Source: Campylorhamphus procurvoides (lineage: Eukaryota > Chordata > Aves > Passeriformes > Dendrocolaptidae). Taken from it: DNA of 64,000 bases. The DNA lies in NCBI GenBank assembly GCA_013396655.1, contig WBMV01007804.1, forward strand, positions 129,291 to 193,290, read 5' to 3'. Below the pieces are notes generated by a model. It was not told the DNA's origin. It saw only the letters and a list, made by a program, of their open reading frames with translations, and searched no databases. This document shows, piece by piece, positions 1 to 11,310 of the stretch (the first letter of the stretch is position 1; each line of letters starts with the position of its first letter). Both the position numbers and the translations under genes were made by a program.

Positions 1-391
1 TAATCAGTATCAGGGAAGGTACTACCCTTATCTTAGTGTACTTCAACTGCTGGTTAGAACCTCAGGGCAACCAAAAGGAGATTTTTGAAAGGCAAACCAT
101 GGACAACCTTCAGGCAACATGTAACCAGTTTGATTTATCTGTTTCCCCCTCTTGTGGTCAACATACAAAAAGTGAAAGTTAATATCTACAAGAAAGAGCT
201 AGGGCTTTTTGCTTAATGTGCAGTAACTCAGAGAAATCTCACTCTCATTCTGTTTGTAGCCAGAAATAATAAATACTTTTCTGGCTGTTTCCCACTAACC
301 TTGGTTTTCCTTAAGGGCATTATACTACTAAATGCCTGTTACATGGCAAATAAGCTGGCAGAAAACCTCAGAAACTGAAGCAGGGTCTTAC
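1..391 (-). other. Start of intron 11 of the SLCO1B-like gene
   Basis: AT-rich intronic sequence below the exon 11 donor. I looked for the expected 182-nt exon 12 (NCSC motif and helix 10) on the minus strand and saw none, so it lies outside the window. Confidence 0.7.
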
Positions 392-554
392 TGTGTTCTT
401 TCCATGTCCCTCTGAAGTCTCACACCCAGCCAGACACGCTGAAACATATGTGATTCCGTTGTCTCCACACACGGGATCCCACACGTTGGAGGCACATTTG
501 CAGTGAGAGTTGCACTCAGAAAATATGGAATTTTCATCGTACGGAATGGGTTTG
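392..554 (-). CDS. SLCO1B3: SLCO1B-like exon 11: Kazal-like cysteine loop; last exon in window
   Basis: 163 nt with a TTAACTTCCAAG acceptor and a GTAAGACC donor, ending phase 0. The cysteine pattern [19 protein letters not shown] and [10 protein letters not shown] matches the loop before span 10. The next exon, expected to carry the NCSC motif, is not found between 1 and 391. Confidence 0.92.
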
Positions 555-3500
555 CTTGGAAGTTAAGTTCAGACAAGTGTAAGACATTTTTATTTCAGTG
601 CTGAGGTCAGTGTAATCCCTTCTGTGTGACAATATTTCTGTCCTGAACCCCACTGAGTATGTCCAGGACATAAGTTTTCACAGCTGAGTCTCTACAGTAT
701 TGATCTGTTTGAGATTCCATCTTATTTGCACTGACATTAAAGTGATTAATAAATTACAAAGGATTTTAAAACAAATAAAGCATTGTTACTGATTTTACTG
801 GCAGGTGTAAAGAGGAAAGAAAAAGGAGTGAGAGGTTAGCTAGACACCCCCCTAAAAGAACTTGGAGCTAACAACAGTTACCACAGTCTTATAAAGTATA
901 TCTTTAGTTGTTGGTAAAAGTTCACCAATGACAGAAAATAGATTTCCTGGTCTCCATAGTTAAAAAATACCCCTCCCTTATAGTCTAGCTGATCTCTTCC
1001 TAGATAATATGAAGAATCCTTTTCATTTCAGACATCCTTTGGGTATTAAGATCTGGGGATGTCTTTCCTCATCTTCTCCTTTCTGGGTTAATTAAGCTTT
1101 ATGTGCATGCCTTCTCTTTCATCTCAGTGTTTACTAAGCATATTCCCTGGTCCACCATTTACATTCTTAGTGAAAACACTGCAGAGTACCTGTGCAGCAA
1201 CAATTGCACCTCAGGTTCCAACAAATATAAACATCCTGCCTGTCCAGTTCCACATTTGAACCAGTATGGCTCCATAAATGAACTGTAGTGACAAATTACT
1301 GAATTAAGGCTAAGTCTCCAGTGAGATGCAGGCAGGATACCAGTAGCCATGAGATACTCTGAGTGGGTTGGACATGGGGCAGTGACAACGCACACCCTAG
1401 TGTGTTGCTGGGACCCCTGGGCAGATATTCCCTGTCTCCTGTCCTGGTATCTTCAATCCAAGGAAAGAAAATAGCCTGTAACTTTTAAATCCACATTCTC
1501 TCTGAGAGGAGGGAGCATCCTCTGTAGATAGAAAAGCTTCATCTAGGTTGAGAGTCTAGGATGTTTCCATCTCTGTGCAAGATATGCTACCCATGCCCTC
1601 TGTGACATATTCTTCATCCTTTTACTGAATAGACTTAGGTATAAAATTGCTTCTGGTGTAGAGATAGCATTGTGTGAAACAGCAATATCACCCCTCCACC
1701 TCAACCCCCCAGAGCCAAACAAACCTATGCTGGGAATGGTGCAATTTCTAATTAGTCTTTAACCAGTGTTGGGCTTTGGCAGGCTGACACTCTGCTGACC
1801 AAGAAATCTATCCCACTGACATGTGGTAGTGTCCCCTTTCTCGTAAGCATTGCAAAAGAATATTCCCCTTTTAGTCTTGGTGTTATAGTACATTTTTTTA
1901 ACTATTGCTGCCATGTAGGAAAAGCCACTCTCCTTCATTTTATACTCACCCTTCATAGGACACTGTCATTCCTGCCACCGCATAGCTCTCACAGCCAACA
2001 AAAAAGTGCAAGAAACTGATGGCATAGGCCAAAAATGACATGGTAAAAGAAAACTTGGTTGCTCCAATGATGCCCATTTTGTACTTTTTCATTATAAGCC
2101 CTCCTAGGAAAATTCCAATACCTACAGGAGGTAAAGATGTCATTCCTGAAAGAGATTATTGAAGGGGAATGTTAAAATTAAACAATTACAATGGGTTTAA
2201 GAGCCAAAGCCTGTCCTCAGGTTGATATCCCTGAAAGCTTTATGGTCTATTATGATGACTGTAGGTGGTTTTGTGTTCAGTCGGACTCCTGAGTTGCATA
2301 TGCTGTGTTTGAAGTGTAGCCCTCAAAACCCACTTCCATTGCAAGGCATGATGTTTCAGCAATTAAAACTCTCACACCACACTCATTGCAGCTTTTGAAT
2401 GTCACCACTATAGTATAAATATAATATTACATGATATATAATATACTTTAATAAATATAATAAATGAAATGTAATATAATTGATTGATATGATATGAATA
2501 AAAAATTCTTATGGTCCCATGGGTACAAAATCTGTAGTTTTTACAATTCAGATTCAGGAGAGACCACCATTTACATCAACCTGTTCTGTAAGGAATTCAG
2601 TCCCAGATAAAGCACTGTTTATATCGTAAGCAGTCCTTGCATGGTGTAACTCACCTATCAGAAAGTTAGATTTGGATGTAGATTGTCCATACTGCTGTTC
2701 CATGTACTTTGGTTTGTAAGTCAAGAAACCAATAAAACTACTGAACTGTAACAGTGAGCAACACAAAAATGTAAAGTACATTCGATTACTCAATACTTTT
2801 TTCAGGGAGGTACAGAAATCTGAAAGAAAGGGACACATGAGTTGGCTTTAAAAGATGCATGACATAATTACTGGTGAGTAACCTGCAAAACTTAGGGTAA
2901 AATCCTGCCCTCAGCTGTTGTCCAAGTGCAAGTCGTACTGATGTTCATCTGCATGAAAGTATCTGAAAGCAAAATCAGGTTCTTGAAAAACACCAGAGGT
3001 TGAGACACAGGAAGAGAATCCTGTAAAGAAAGAAGGCAGAAGTGTGGCTTAAGATGTGAGTGCTCTATTGAATTCTGCACATGAAGACTAAAGGGTTCCA
3101 CACAGCAAAGGCTTCACTCAGATCACGTGAATATTATCACAAATTCAAGGCTAAGTGAGAGCTGCCTTTGTGAAGATACCTGATGTCTTTCCCTGGGATC
3201 TGAACAACCACAGGAGAATTTGACTAATGAAGCAAAGCCTCCTATTTCCATCACCTTTCCACCCCTTCCTTGGCCTAAGGACTGCACAATTAGGGCTGTT
3301 ATTCAACCCTGATGTATTTTCAAGCCAACAATGTGCCTCACAATCTCCATGAGCTGTAACAGATGAATATTTGTCATTCCATATTGCAAAAGGAGCCTTC
3401 CAGTATGTTCTTTAGGTCCTGACAAAGAAACCCTTTTCCACTGCTCAAATTTCTTCTGGCACAAAATTTTAGAGGTGGTGATTTATTACAGGTGATAGAT

Positions 3501-6500
3501 GCAGAACCTCAGTCCTGAACAAACTCTTTCATGTCTCATATTTTTAGTGGACCTCTCTTTTGCTGGGGGTATCTGACTGGTTTAGACAGAAGTGCAGGGG
3601 AGGCAAAATATTTTGCAGAACTACTACCCTCCCCCTGTATATTGCACCTAGTGCTTTTCACATTTATACAACGTGGGAAACGCTTGCCTTTCAGCAGCAG
3701 TGACCACTTCCTTGGAGTAGGGTTTTCAGGAGAAAGCTTCCTTGTGGCACCCATGTTTTCCAAGAGACCGCGTGAAGTTTTGTCATTATTGGCTCCCTTT
3801 GGCTTTTTCAGACTCTTTGGCAGGAAGCAAAATGGAATAGCAGACAGGAAATTGGTTGCTCCAGCTATTAAAAAACCAAGCCACCATGCACCCACCCAGC
3901 GGGAGTCCTGGGGGGTGATAGTGATGCTTCCTAGAATTGAGGGAAACAGCCACAAGTTACCTAAATGAAAAAGCTGAACTTCCCACCCCTTGTCTGCTAC
4001 AACAGCTGCATTTTACAATGTCTGACTTCTAGTGGTAACAATAACCATCTAAGGAGGGACCACCTGTGCAGTGAAGGCATCAGGAATCGTACTCTGGTGT
4101 TATAAAATCACACAACCACAGAATAGTTTGGGTTGGGAGGGACCTTAAAGATCCTCTAGTTCCAACCCCCAAAGTGGAAGGGACACTTTTCATCAGACCA
4201 GGTTGCTCAGAGCTCCATCATACCTGGCCTTGAACACTTCCAGAAAAGGGGCATCCACAGTTTCTCTGGGCAACCTGATCCAGTGCCTCACTACCCCCAC
4301 AGTAAAGAATTCTTCCTAACATCTAATATAAACCTACACCCTTTCATTTTGAATCCATCTGCCCTTGTCCTGTCGCTACAGTGTTGTTCCATCTGCTTTT
4401 CTTTACCTTTTTTGTGGCAGACATGGCAACACTGAGGTCCTTACTCAACATATGGGAAACCAGAAGGGATTGCAGACGGGCCTCAAGCATTGGATGCTTT
4501 TAGGGCTGGTGTGTTTCACTTGAGACCATCGTCTGCTCACCTGAATTGTGTACATTGCTATTAAGCATACAGGGATTCTCTGTGGTGTCAATGAGATGGC
4601 TATGGCTTTAAACATTGCATTGCAAAGAAGATGAGAGTAACAGGTTGTATTTTTATGATTGCTACACTCTGGCGTGTTTGGCTGGGGACTAAGACTCTAA
4701 GACTTTTCACTGCATTACCAGAATTGGTTCCTCTTCCTTATGCTTAAGTTAGATCAAACATTGGCTTAACAAAGGGCAAAGGCAAAACAGTTCATCTAAC
4801 TAACTACAGGATCCCGAAGATCTGAAAACCTGTCTGTCCTGCTAGAAAAACAAGATCAGTGTAAGGGAACAGGATGAAGGACCAGAGACACCACTTACAA
4901 GGATTGCTCTGCCCCTCTGGCATTTTGTAGCTGTTCTTATTTCATCCGAATAAGCAAGGGCTGGCAAAAAGTGTACAATGTACTGCCAACATTGCATGTA
5001 ATGTAAATAATGTAAAATGCTCATTTGAAAGGGGGGATAATTCCCCAAAACTGTAAAACTTCTATGCTAGCAGAATCTTTTTATTAACATCCCAGTTCAG
5101 GAAAACATCTTGGGTCTGCGAGAGTGCTTGGCACTAATTCTTAAACATGTATTGTAATCCTTTAATCCTAAAACACAGTTCTAAAATATACTACCTAATT
5201 CTGCCTTTATGCTAAAAGCTTTCAGTAATTTAATATAATAGTAATAAATTATGTAATAAGATCAAAGAAATAAATATAAATTATAGAAATATAACTAATA
5301 TACTATAAACTAATGCAGCTGTTTAGAGGAACATGGTACAACAAGTATTAGCTTACTTTCACTTTTCCTTTGTTTTGCTTACCTGGATCCACAAATCCAG
5401 TATCCACATACAGTTTTGCACATAAAGAGCCCAACAGGAAACCAAACATTGGGCCCAGCATGGCTATTGTGTGCAAACATGCTGAAAATACAAAGAAACA
5501 GATGCTATTACACTGTAATGGCTGAACTTTTGCCTCTGCCCAGGGTGATCGACGTTTTATGCTATGAATCTCTCAGTTTACTTCGTTTTGAGCTTACCTA
5601 CATACACAGGAACATTCTCTTCTTTAGCAAAATCATCAAGATAAGAGATGCCCAATGGTGTTATTGGCGTCTCACCAATTCCACGTAACATGTTTCCCAG
5701 TAAGATATAGATCCACATATATGATGATGGTTCCTTCTCACAGCCTGCAGAAGAGAGTTTACATCTTTTGTAATAAAATAGTTGAATGGAAAACATGATT
5801 ATCTTATTATTTAAGGTGTTAACAACATTTTTCTTATGGGAGATTAATGAAAAGCCATCAACCTCATTATAACTTTTAATAAACTTTTAATAGCACTTTC
5901 CTCTACCTCCATTGTATTTGGCTTCTAAAAACACAGATAAACATCACCCATGGAAAAAACCTTCATTAAAAAAAGAAAAAGGCACCTTTTATAATGTCGT
6001 AAACATATTACCTGGTATATAACATGTTTCTTTAATGTGAAAAGTTTGAGATAATTTCTGGGGCACACCTTGGTTCTTTCTCTACCTGTGTTCCATGCAA
6101 AACAACTTGCAAACCAGCTGTGCTCCATGTTGTAAGGAAGATAACAAGAATCTGCATTTATTTCCAGTACACTCTGTGCGGTTTCATGTCCTGTCACACT
6201 CTCTCTTCCACCTGCCCAGGTCCAGGTCCTGGGTAACTGAATCCATTCAAACACAGTCTCAGTGACCCCTTCAATGTTAGGTGATTTATTGTAGTTTGGA
6301 AACGTGAACATAGAAAACAGGGGATCTTTATACTTTTAATTTGTGTTTGCTGGATGTTTCTTCTCCAAATGAGAGGCACAAAGTGCATATGGTGTTGGCA
6401 ACATTCCCGGATAGGTAGACGGTGAAGTTCTTAGTAGAGAAGAAATTGGAGCATCTTTCACAGGGCAACAACTCATTCCACTTGCAACCAAGGACAAACC

Positions 6501-9500
6501 GAGCTCCTCTATTGGTACTTGCACTTACAGTTCCTTACCTGATCGTGAGGCTTCCAACATGGTGTCGTTCACATCTCGATGCAGGGAACAGGGATTTATG
6601 CTAGAAGTGAAGTTGGCTGAAGAAGCTCTGTGTGATGCTGTCTCATACTTGTAACTGCAAACACACAACAGCAGGTTGAGAAGCAGCCCTCAGTGGGGAA
6701 TTACAGTGCAGTAGGGCAGGAAGCACTGACTGCTCTTTTCCTGAAGAGAAAGGTACCTTTCATTAAATAGCAATTCAAAGTGCTGCTGAAGGGGGAAATA
6801 AGATTATTTAAGCACATTCTGGAAAACCAAAACATTAAAATGAAACACAAATAAAACTTAAAATTCTCTGTCTGGGAGAGTAACGTAACATTTTAAGGTA
6901 AAACATTTGAATGGGCATGTGAAAGTAATTCATAAAGGATTTAATTTTTGGTGCCAAAATTTAGTGTCAGGTCCAGGTGAGCTCCCTGTGCTGATCCAGC
7001 AGTAAAGAACAAAGAGAGAAATCTCCTTGAGGGTGAGTGTAGGTCCCCTTTTCCGTCTTTGATATGCATTTTTTGGTCTGTTCAGCTGCTTTAACATGAT
7101 CCCTTTCCTAGATATGAGCACTGCTGAAGTGCAAAGTACAGTTAGCTTTAGCAGAACAACATGGTAAAGCACACATTCTGCTTCTAGGAACTAGGCTGAT
7201 TCTGTTAGGCCAGACAGGCTTATTTTTTCAGCTGGAAACAAAGAGCAGTCATCAGGAGAGACAGAGCAGAACAGTTTCCTTACAAATGTTTACGCCCAGG
7301 CTCATGAGTTGCCCAGTGTAGATGAGTGTGATACAGTTTGTCTTAAGCAGTGGAAAGCTGATGAAAAGTCTGATGCTAGTGCAAGATCCACTAGCATGAA
7401 AAAAAGCATTCATAATTTTTCTTTTTATAGTGGTATACCTAAAATTATTCCAATACATTTACAGAGCAACAAAACATGTCTTACTCTGGATACTATCACT
7501 GTATCCAAGCTATGGCTAAAAGCATTATCACATATAAGCAACATGCAGGAATTCTCTGAGCCTGGAGAAGATGAATAAAAATCAGCTTAAGCATATATGG
7601 AAAATCAGTTTAACCAGCCTTGTGCATTTGGAACATGAAAAACCCTGGTACCAGTTCTGCCAGCACTGGTCCATCTGCAGGCTCCGTGTGAGGAGCAGCT
7701 GTTTGGCACAAGGGAGCAAAATGCATCATCTTTCCTGTTTCTCCTTTCAAGGATGAAGATTTCTTACATTGAGAACCTTTGTGTGTTGGTTTCCTCACTG
7801 AGTAAGCTCTGAATCCCTGAATTTTACATGAGTTGCCTATTACTGTAAATAAAGTCATATTGCAGGCAGAGATATCCCTCAATAAGATGTTTCCTGCTCA
7901 GAGCTTGGAGATCCTGTTCAAAACAGCACAAACATACCTGGAAATCATATAGGTGCATTCTATATTCCTCCTACATTTACTGTGGGTCATAATGGTTTGA
8001 TTTTCCTGGCTACGTGACCCTGACATCTCTATTAGCAACCAATGATACCACATTCTTGGGCTTTCTGATTTTCCCAATAAGGTGGTCATACAGTTTGCCA
8101 AAATTCATTAAAGCAATAACACCAGCACAGCAGCATGCTTGAAGGTTTTCAAAGAACAATATGTTTTGTGTGCAACTTGAATTTTCATAAGATTTCCATA
8201 GTTTTTCCCCCTGAAAAAAAATTAACTATTTTCTAGCATAATTTCTTTCCTTTCCTCTTTTCTGAAGAAGTTTGAGTGAAAACTAAAGCATTGTGATTTT
8301 GTCATTTTTTCAAGAAGTTGAACTTTCACTTCAGAGAAACTGTGTTTTTACAATTAGATGTAATGAACACTCATCACAACAGTGATGTGTGTGTCAAGTG
8401 TTGTTCATTGCACATTGAAGTGAGGTTCTATAGGCCCTTGGTAATGTAAAACTTAATATACACCAAGTTTCATTTGAAACCCAAAAAGCAGGATGCAATT
8501 CAAACCTTAGGTTACCCAAGTTAGCCTTGATTAGTACTTACTATCCCATGAAGAAATGAGGCATTGCTGATAAAAAGCATCCCAAAGCCATGGTAAAGCA
8601 TCCCACAGCTATTACTTTGGGCCTATGAAGTTTGGCCCCAAAGTAGCTTACAAAGGCAATCACCAGCAGGTTACCTGGAAGGTAACAAACCAAAATTAGT
8701 GCCAGATGCTGTGTCTTATAATTCTCTGAGCAGTTTTCTGCATGTTAAGGAATAGCAATTACCCATCTCAAAGCTGCCATCGACGAAACCTGCAGTAGAT
8801 GATGTCAGGTCAAACCTTCGTTCAATCTGAGTGATGGAGCTTTTCATAATTGTACCAGACAACGCTTTACTGAAGTAGCTGAATGATAGAGCAGCCAGAA
8901 ATGCCTGAGGAAAGATTAAGACAGAAAATGGGAAGTAGAGGAAGGGAAACTGGTCACAGAGGGATCAAACATGTTTAAACTATGTGGGACAATCACCATC
9001 ATGATATAAGTTTGTTACTCAAATTGGAGTGGCAGCATTGGGGTGAATTTTCACATACCCTGATGCTGCAGGCTGCCAGGTTGGTGTCTCAGCATTGTTT
9101 TCTCCTTGCCCTGGTTTTCCCTGATGCAGAAGTGGTACGAGGTGCTGCACTGGGAGCAGCTGCTTTAGGGTTCAGGTCTGCAATAGCCATCTTAATTGCC
9201 AGAAAATATGATCTTCCCAGCGTTGCTGTCTGGAGGTTTCTAAAGTGGAACTGAGGACATTAAATCTGGCAAGCAACTCACTGGGCACCACTTACCTTAC
9301 TGGCATCTGTGGTTATATTTGTCACAACACTGAGGACTAGATCTGGACAGCCAAAATGGTGCCAAAAGTGTTGCACAAATGTAAAATTTGCCAGAGGTAA
9401 AAATCTAATCAGGATAGATTCACTGATACTGGTCCAACTTAAAGTAGTGTTGTTTGTGCCACGTGTCATTTATTTTAGGCCAGTTCATAACTGGTTCTAA

Positions 9501-11286
9501 CTCAATCATGTAGATAGCCATGGCATCAAAATAAAGGCTTTATTCAAGTTTTTATGATGCTCCATTATATGGAAAGGTGATAGAGACAGATTGAGTTCAT
9601 CTCTGTCTCAGATGATATATTTTGAAATGTTGCCTGTACACCATATGCCTCATAAGGAAAAGCTTAATACTCTTTGTAATTTTATACTTGCTTACACCAA
9701 CACACATTGTGGCATTTGCAAATAAAGTTGCTAAAAAGTTAAACTAAGTTTGTTTAAATATTATCCAACTATTTCCACATAGTTTAAAAACCAAATAGAC
9801 TTATTGCTTGCTGGGCAAAAGTTCCAATACAACAGAAACTTGGGTAAGTAAACAAAGTAAATACAGATTTAGACTTTGCAATACTATCTACTATAAGAAA
9901 TTAAGCCAATCTGGGAAGCAAAAGCTTGAAAATATGTATATTTACTCTCTTTTCACCAGGAATGAAGAGAAAAATCTCCCAACTGTGGGATTTGTCATGA
10001 TATGCTTTATATTTCCTGAGCTTTACTGGCAAAATTCTGAGAACCCCCTTTTGTGCCTTATGCCAGCAGTGCTCTCAGGGGGTTTGGCTGAAATCACAAA
10101 CTGCTGGGAAGCATAAAAACACAAACAGAAATGACCTGAGTATTTGGGGTTTAAAAATGCAATCTCCAGGTCAGCTACAAAACATTTGATAAGAGGACGA
10201 GGGATAGTAATACCTAGTCTTTTATTCCTTCCACAGTATTGTTTCTATTAAGCTCTAATTGCCACACGGTTAGACACAGGTCTGCAATCTTGCATATTGC
10301 CCACATATATGATGGTAGAGTTAGTCCTGGGAGTCTTCCAGAGAGGTCAAATTCTACTTTTGCAGGTTTATATGGGTGGTAAATATGAGCCAGATAAAAT
10401 AAGAACAGCCTTATCCTGATACTTAAGCCAAACTATTTGGAGTGTTTGAGAACCTGTTTTTATCCCCATTACTTTCGTTTTATGGACCATTTTGTAGAGA
10501 GAACTGCATCCCTGATTACAACTCTACAGAGTCTATGGAATTTAACTTGAGATGAAGCTGGCTGAAGATTTAGCCAAACACATCAGTGTCAGAAAAAATC
10601 TCACCCTTGTAGTATTTGCAGCTCAGCCAGAAGTAATAAATACTTAGGCTTTAACATGACAGAAGATTTCTCATTAATTTACTTGCTTTGACCAGCCCAT
10701 TCTTCTTGTGCACTCCGAGACGCCTGTGTGTTTGTGGGAATCACTGGACAGTTTGAGCTACAGCCCTGGATTAGATAAAAGTCTTAGAATACAATTCACC
10801 TCACCCTCTTTTGACTCTACAAGAATGGGTGGTGACAGAAACCTCCAGGCAAGTGTATTGTAGGCACCTGTTTCAGGCTGGTTCAAGTCTTCCACTGGAG
10901 TTTGCTACCTCTCTCTAATCCTCAAGAAGGGGATCCACCTATGAGTAACTTGTAAGTAAATACAGTGGATAAGGAATTTTTATTTTCTTTAAGACAAAGA
11001 TAAGATCTGACTATCCCCTGTATCTCTAGCACACATCCAGCTCCACAAAAGACCGGGGGAACAAGAACGAAGGAATTTGGCGTGTCACACCTTGAACAAC
11101 ATTTTTTAACATATAGCAATGGTAATTCATGGTGATATTGATAAGGCACCACACCTTCAATCCAGTGCAAGAGGAAGTCTTCTTTTTGGCTGGGAGATGT
11201 TTGTTTTCTTCATCATCCAAAGGCTGGTCGGGTTCTGCTTCCTGATTTGAGCCATTGACATTGCTGGATTTGGTTTCCACTGTCAT
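392..11286 (-). CDS. SLCO1B3: SLCO1B-like organic anion transporter (OATP1B group), first 10 coding exons, 3' end outside window
   Basis: Second OATP1-family transporter, tandem paralogue of SLCO1C1. Ten coding exons (132+142+133+116+147+99+243+165+196+163 nt) join without frameshift into 512 codons; the family length is about 690-710, so roughly the last four exons lie left of base 1. The OATP signature is [13 protein letters not shown] at residues 265-277. Residues such as [25 protein letters not shown] and [12 protein letters not shown] resemble mammalian OATP1B more than OATP1A, though birds have few members and orthology is not one-to-one. OATP1B proteins take up bile salts, bilirubin and other organic anions. 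In chicken, SLCO1B3 at this syntenic place underlies blue eggshell when misexpressed in the shell gland. The start ATG at 11,286 has A at -3. Two introns are very short (88 and 116 nt). The symbol follows avian usage and is less certain than the family. Confidence 0.92.
1950..2145 (-). CDS. SLCO1B3: SLCO1B-like exon 10: transmembrane helices 8-9
   Basis: 196 nt with a TCTCTTTCAG acceptor and a GTGAGTAT donor, ending phase 2. It encodes [20 protein letters not shown] and [15 protein letters not shown]. Same length as SLCO1C1 exon 10. Confidence 0.94.
2409..2505. repeat. AT-rich low-complexity stretch
   Basis: Nearly pure A/T sequence of the ATAATATTACATGATATA kind in intron 9 of the SLCO1B-like gene. 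A similar stretch lies at about 5,230-5,310 in intron 7. Confidence 0.7.
2655..2819 (-). CDS. SLCO1B3: SLCO1B-like exon 9: transmembrane helix 7 region
   Basis: 165 nt with a CTTTCTTTCAG acceptor and a GTGAGTTA donor. It encodes [20 protein letters not shown] and [16 protein letters not shown]. Confidence 0.94.
3688..3930 (-). CDS. SLCO1B3: SLCO1B-like exon 8: OATP signature, GC donor
   Basis: 243 nt with a CAATTCTAG acceptor. It carries the signature [13 protein letters not shown] and a basic cytoplasmic loop ending WSLLLK. The donor is AAAG then GCAAGC (GC complement at 3,686-3,687), a good match to the known GC-donor consensus, and it matches the position of the GC donor in SLCO1C1 exon 8. 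An in-frame GT six bases further on (preceded by C, followed by TTCC) is a much poorer site. Confidence 0.9.
4106..4385 (-). mobile_element. CR1 LINE fragment, 3' end
   Basis: Reads as the reverse complement of the CR1 3' end: AGAATAGTTTGGGTTGGGAG at 4,120-4,139, then GACCTTAAAGATCCTCTAGT, a CCTGATCCAGTGCCTCACTA stretch and CCTTGTCCTGTCGCTACA. It lies in intron 7 of the SLCO1B-like gene, in the same orientation as the gene. Confidence 0.9.
5383..5481 (-). CDS. SLCO1B3: SLCO1B-like exon 7: transmembrane helix 5
   Basis: 99 nt with a GTATTTTCAG acceptor and a GTAAGC donor, phase 1 to phase 1. It encodes [19 protein letters not shown] and then [10 protein letters not shown]. Confidence 0.95.
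5598..5744 (-). CDS. SLCO1B3: SLCO1B-like exon 6: GETPITPLG motif
   Basis: 147 nt with a CTCTTCTGCAG acceptor and a GTAAG donor. It encodes [20 protein letters not shown], then [19 protein letters not shown]. The intron below (5,482-5,597) is only 116 nt. Confidence 0.95.
6539..6654 (-). CDS. SLCO1B3: SLCO1B-like exon 5: extracellular loop
   Basis: 116 nt with a GTGTGTTTGCAG acceptor and a GTAAGGAAC donor. It encodes a loop beginning YYKYETAS with the potential N-glycosylation sites NFT and NDT. It is 6 nt shorter than the SLCO1C1 counterpart, and the protein sequences are barely alike here. Confidence 0.92.
8542..8674 (-). CDS. SLCO1B3: SLCO1B-like exon 4: transmembrane helices 2-3
   Basis: 133 nt with a TTACCTTCCAG acceptor and a GTAAGTACT donor. 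It encodes [20 protein letters not shown] and MPHFFMGY. Same length and phases as SLCO1C1 exon 4. Confidence 0.95.
8763..8904 (-). CDS. SLCO1B3: SLCO1B-like exon 3: first transmembrane helix
   Basis: 142 nt with an ATCTTTCCTCAG acceptor and a GTAATTGC donor. It encodes [16 protein letters not shown] and then [15 protein letters not shown]. The intron below it (8,675-8,762) is only 88 nt. Confidence 0.94.
8905..11154 (-). other. Intron 2 of the SLCO1B-like gene
   Basis: 2.25 kb intron between the start-codon exon and exon 3. I see no coding exon, repeat family or RNA gene in it. Confidence 0.7.
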
Positions 11287-11310
11287 GGTTGATTATTTTG
11301 GCTGATTGAT
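11155..11310 (-). CDS. SLCO1B3: SLCO1B-like exon 2: start codon exon
   Basis: Coding part runs 11,286 to 11,155 (44 codons, ends phase 0). The acceptor CTTGGGTTCAG ends at 11,311, leaving 24 nt of 5' UTR. The donor is GTGTGG. It encodes an acidic, glutamate- and asparagine-rich cytoplasmic tail starting MTVETKSS and ending SSCTGLK, the same C-x-GLK-type end as SLCO1C1 exon 2. Confidence 0.9.

Noticed and set aside
3676..3681. Alternative GT donor just past the GC donor of SLCO1B-like exon 8
   Set aside because: It keeps phase but has C at -1 and TTCC after GT, a very poor site, and the paralogue has no matching GT; the GC site fits consensus and homology.
3531..3968. 145-codon plus-strand open frame
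   Set aside because: It is the antisense shadow of SLCO1B-like exon 8 and its flanks; the minus strand carries the OATP signature.
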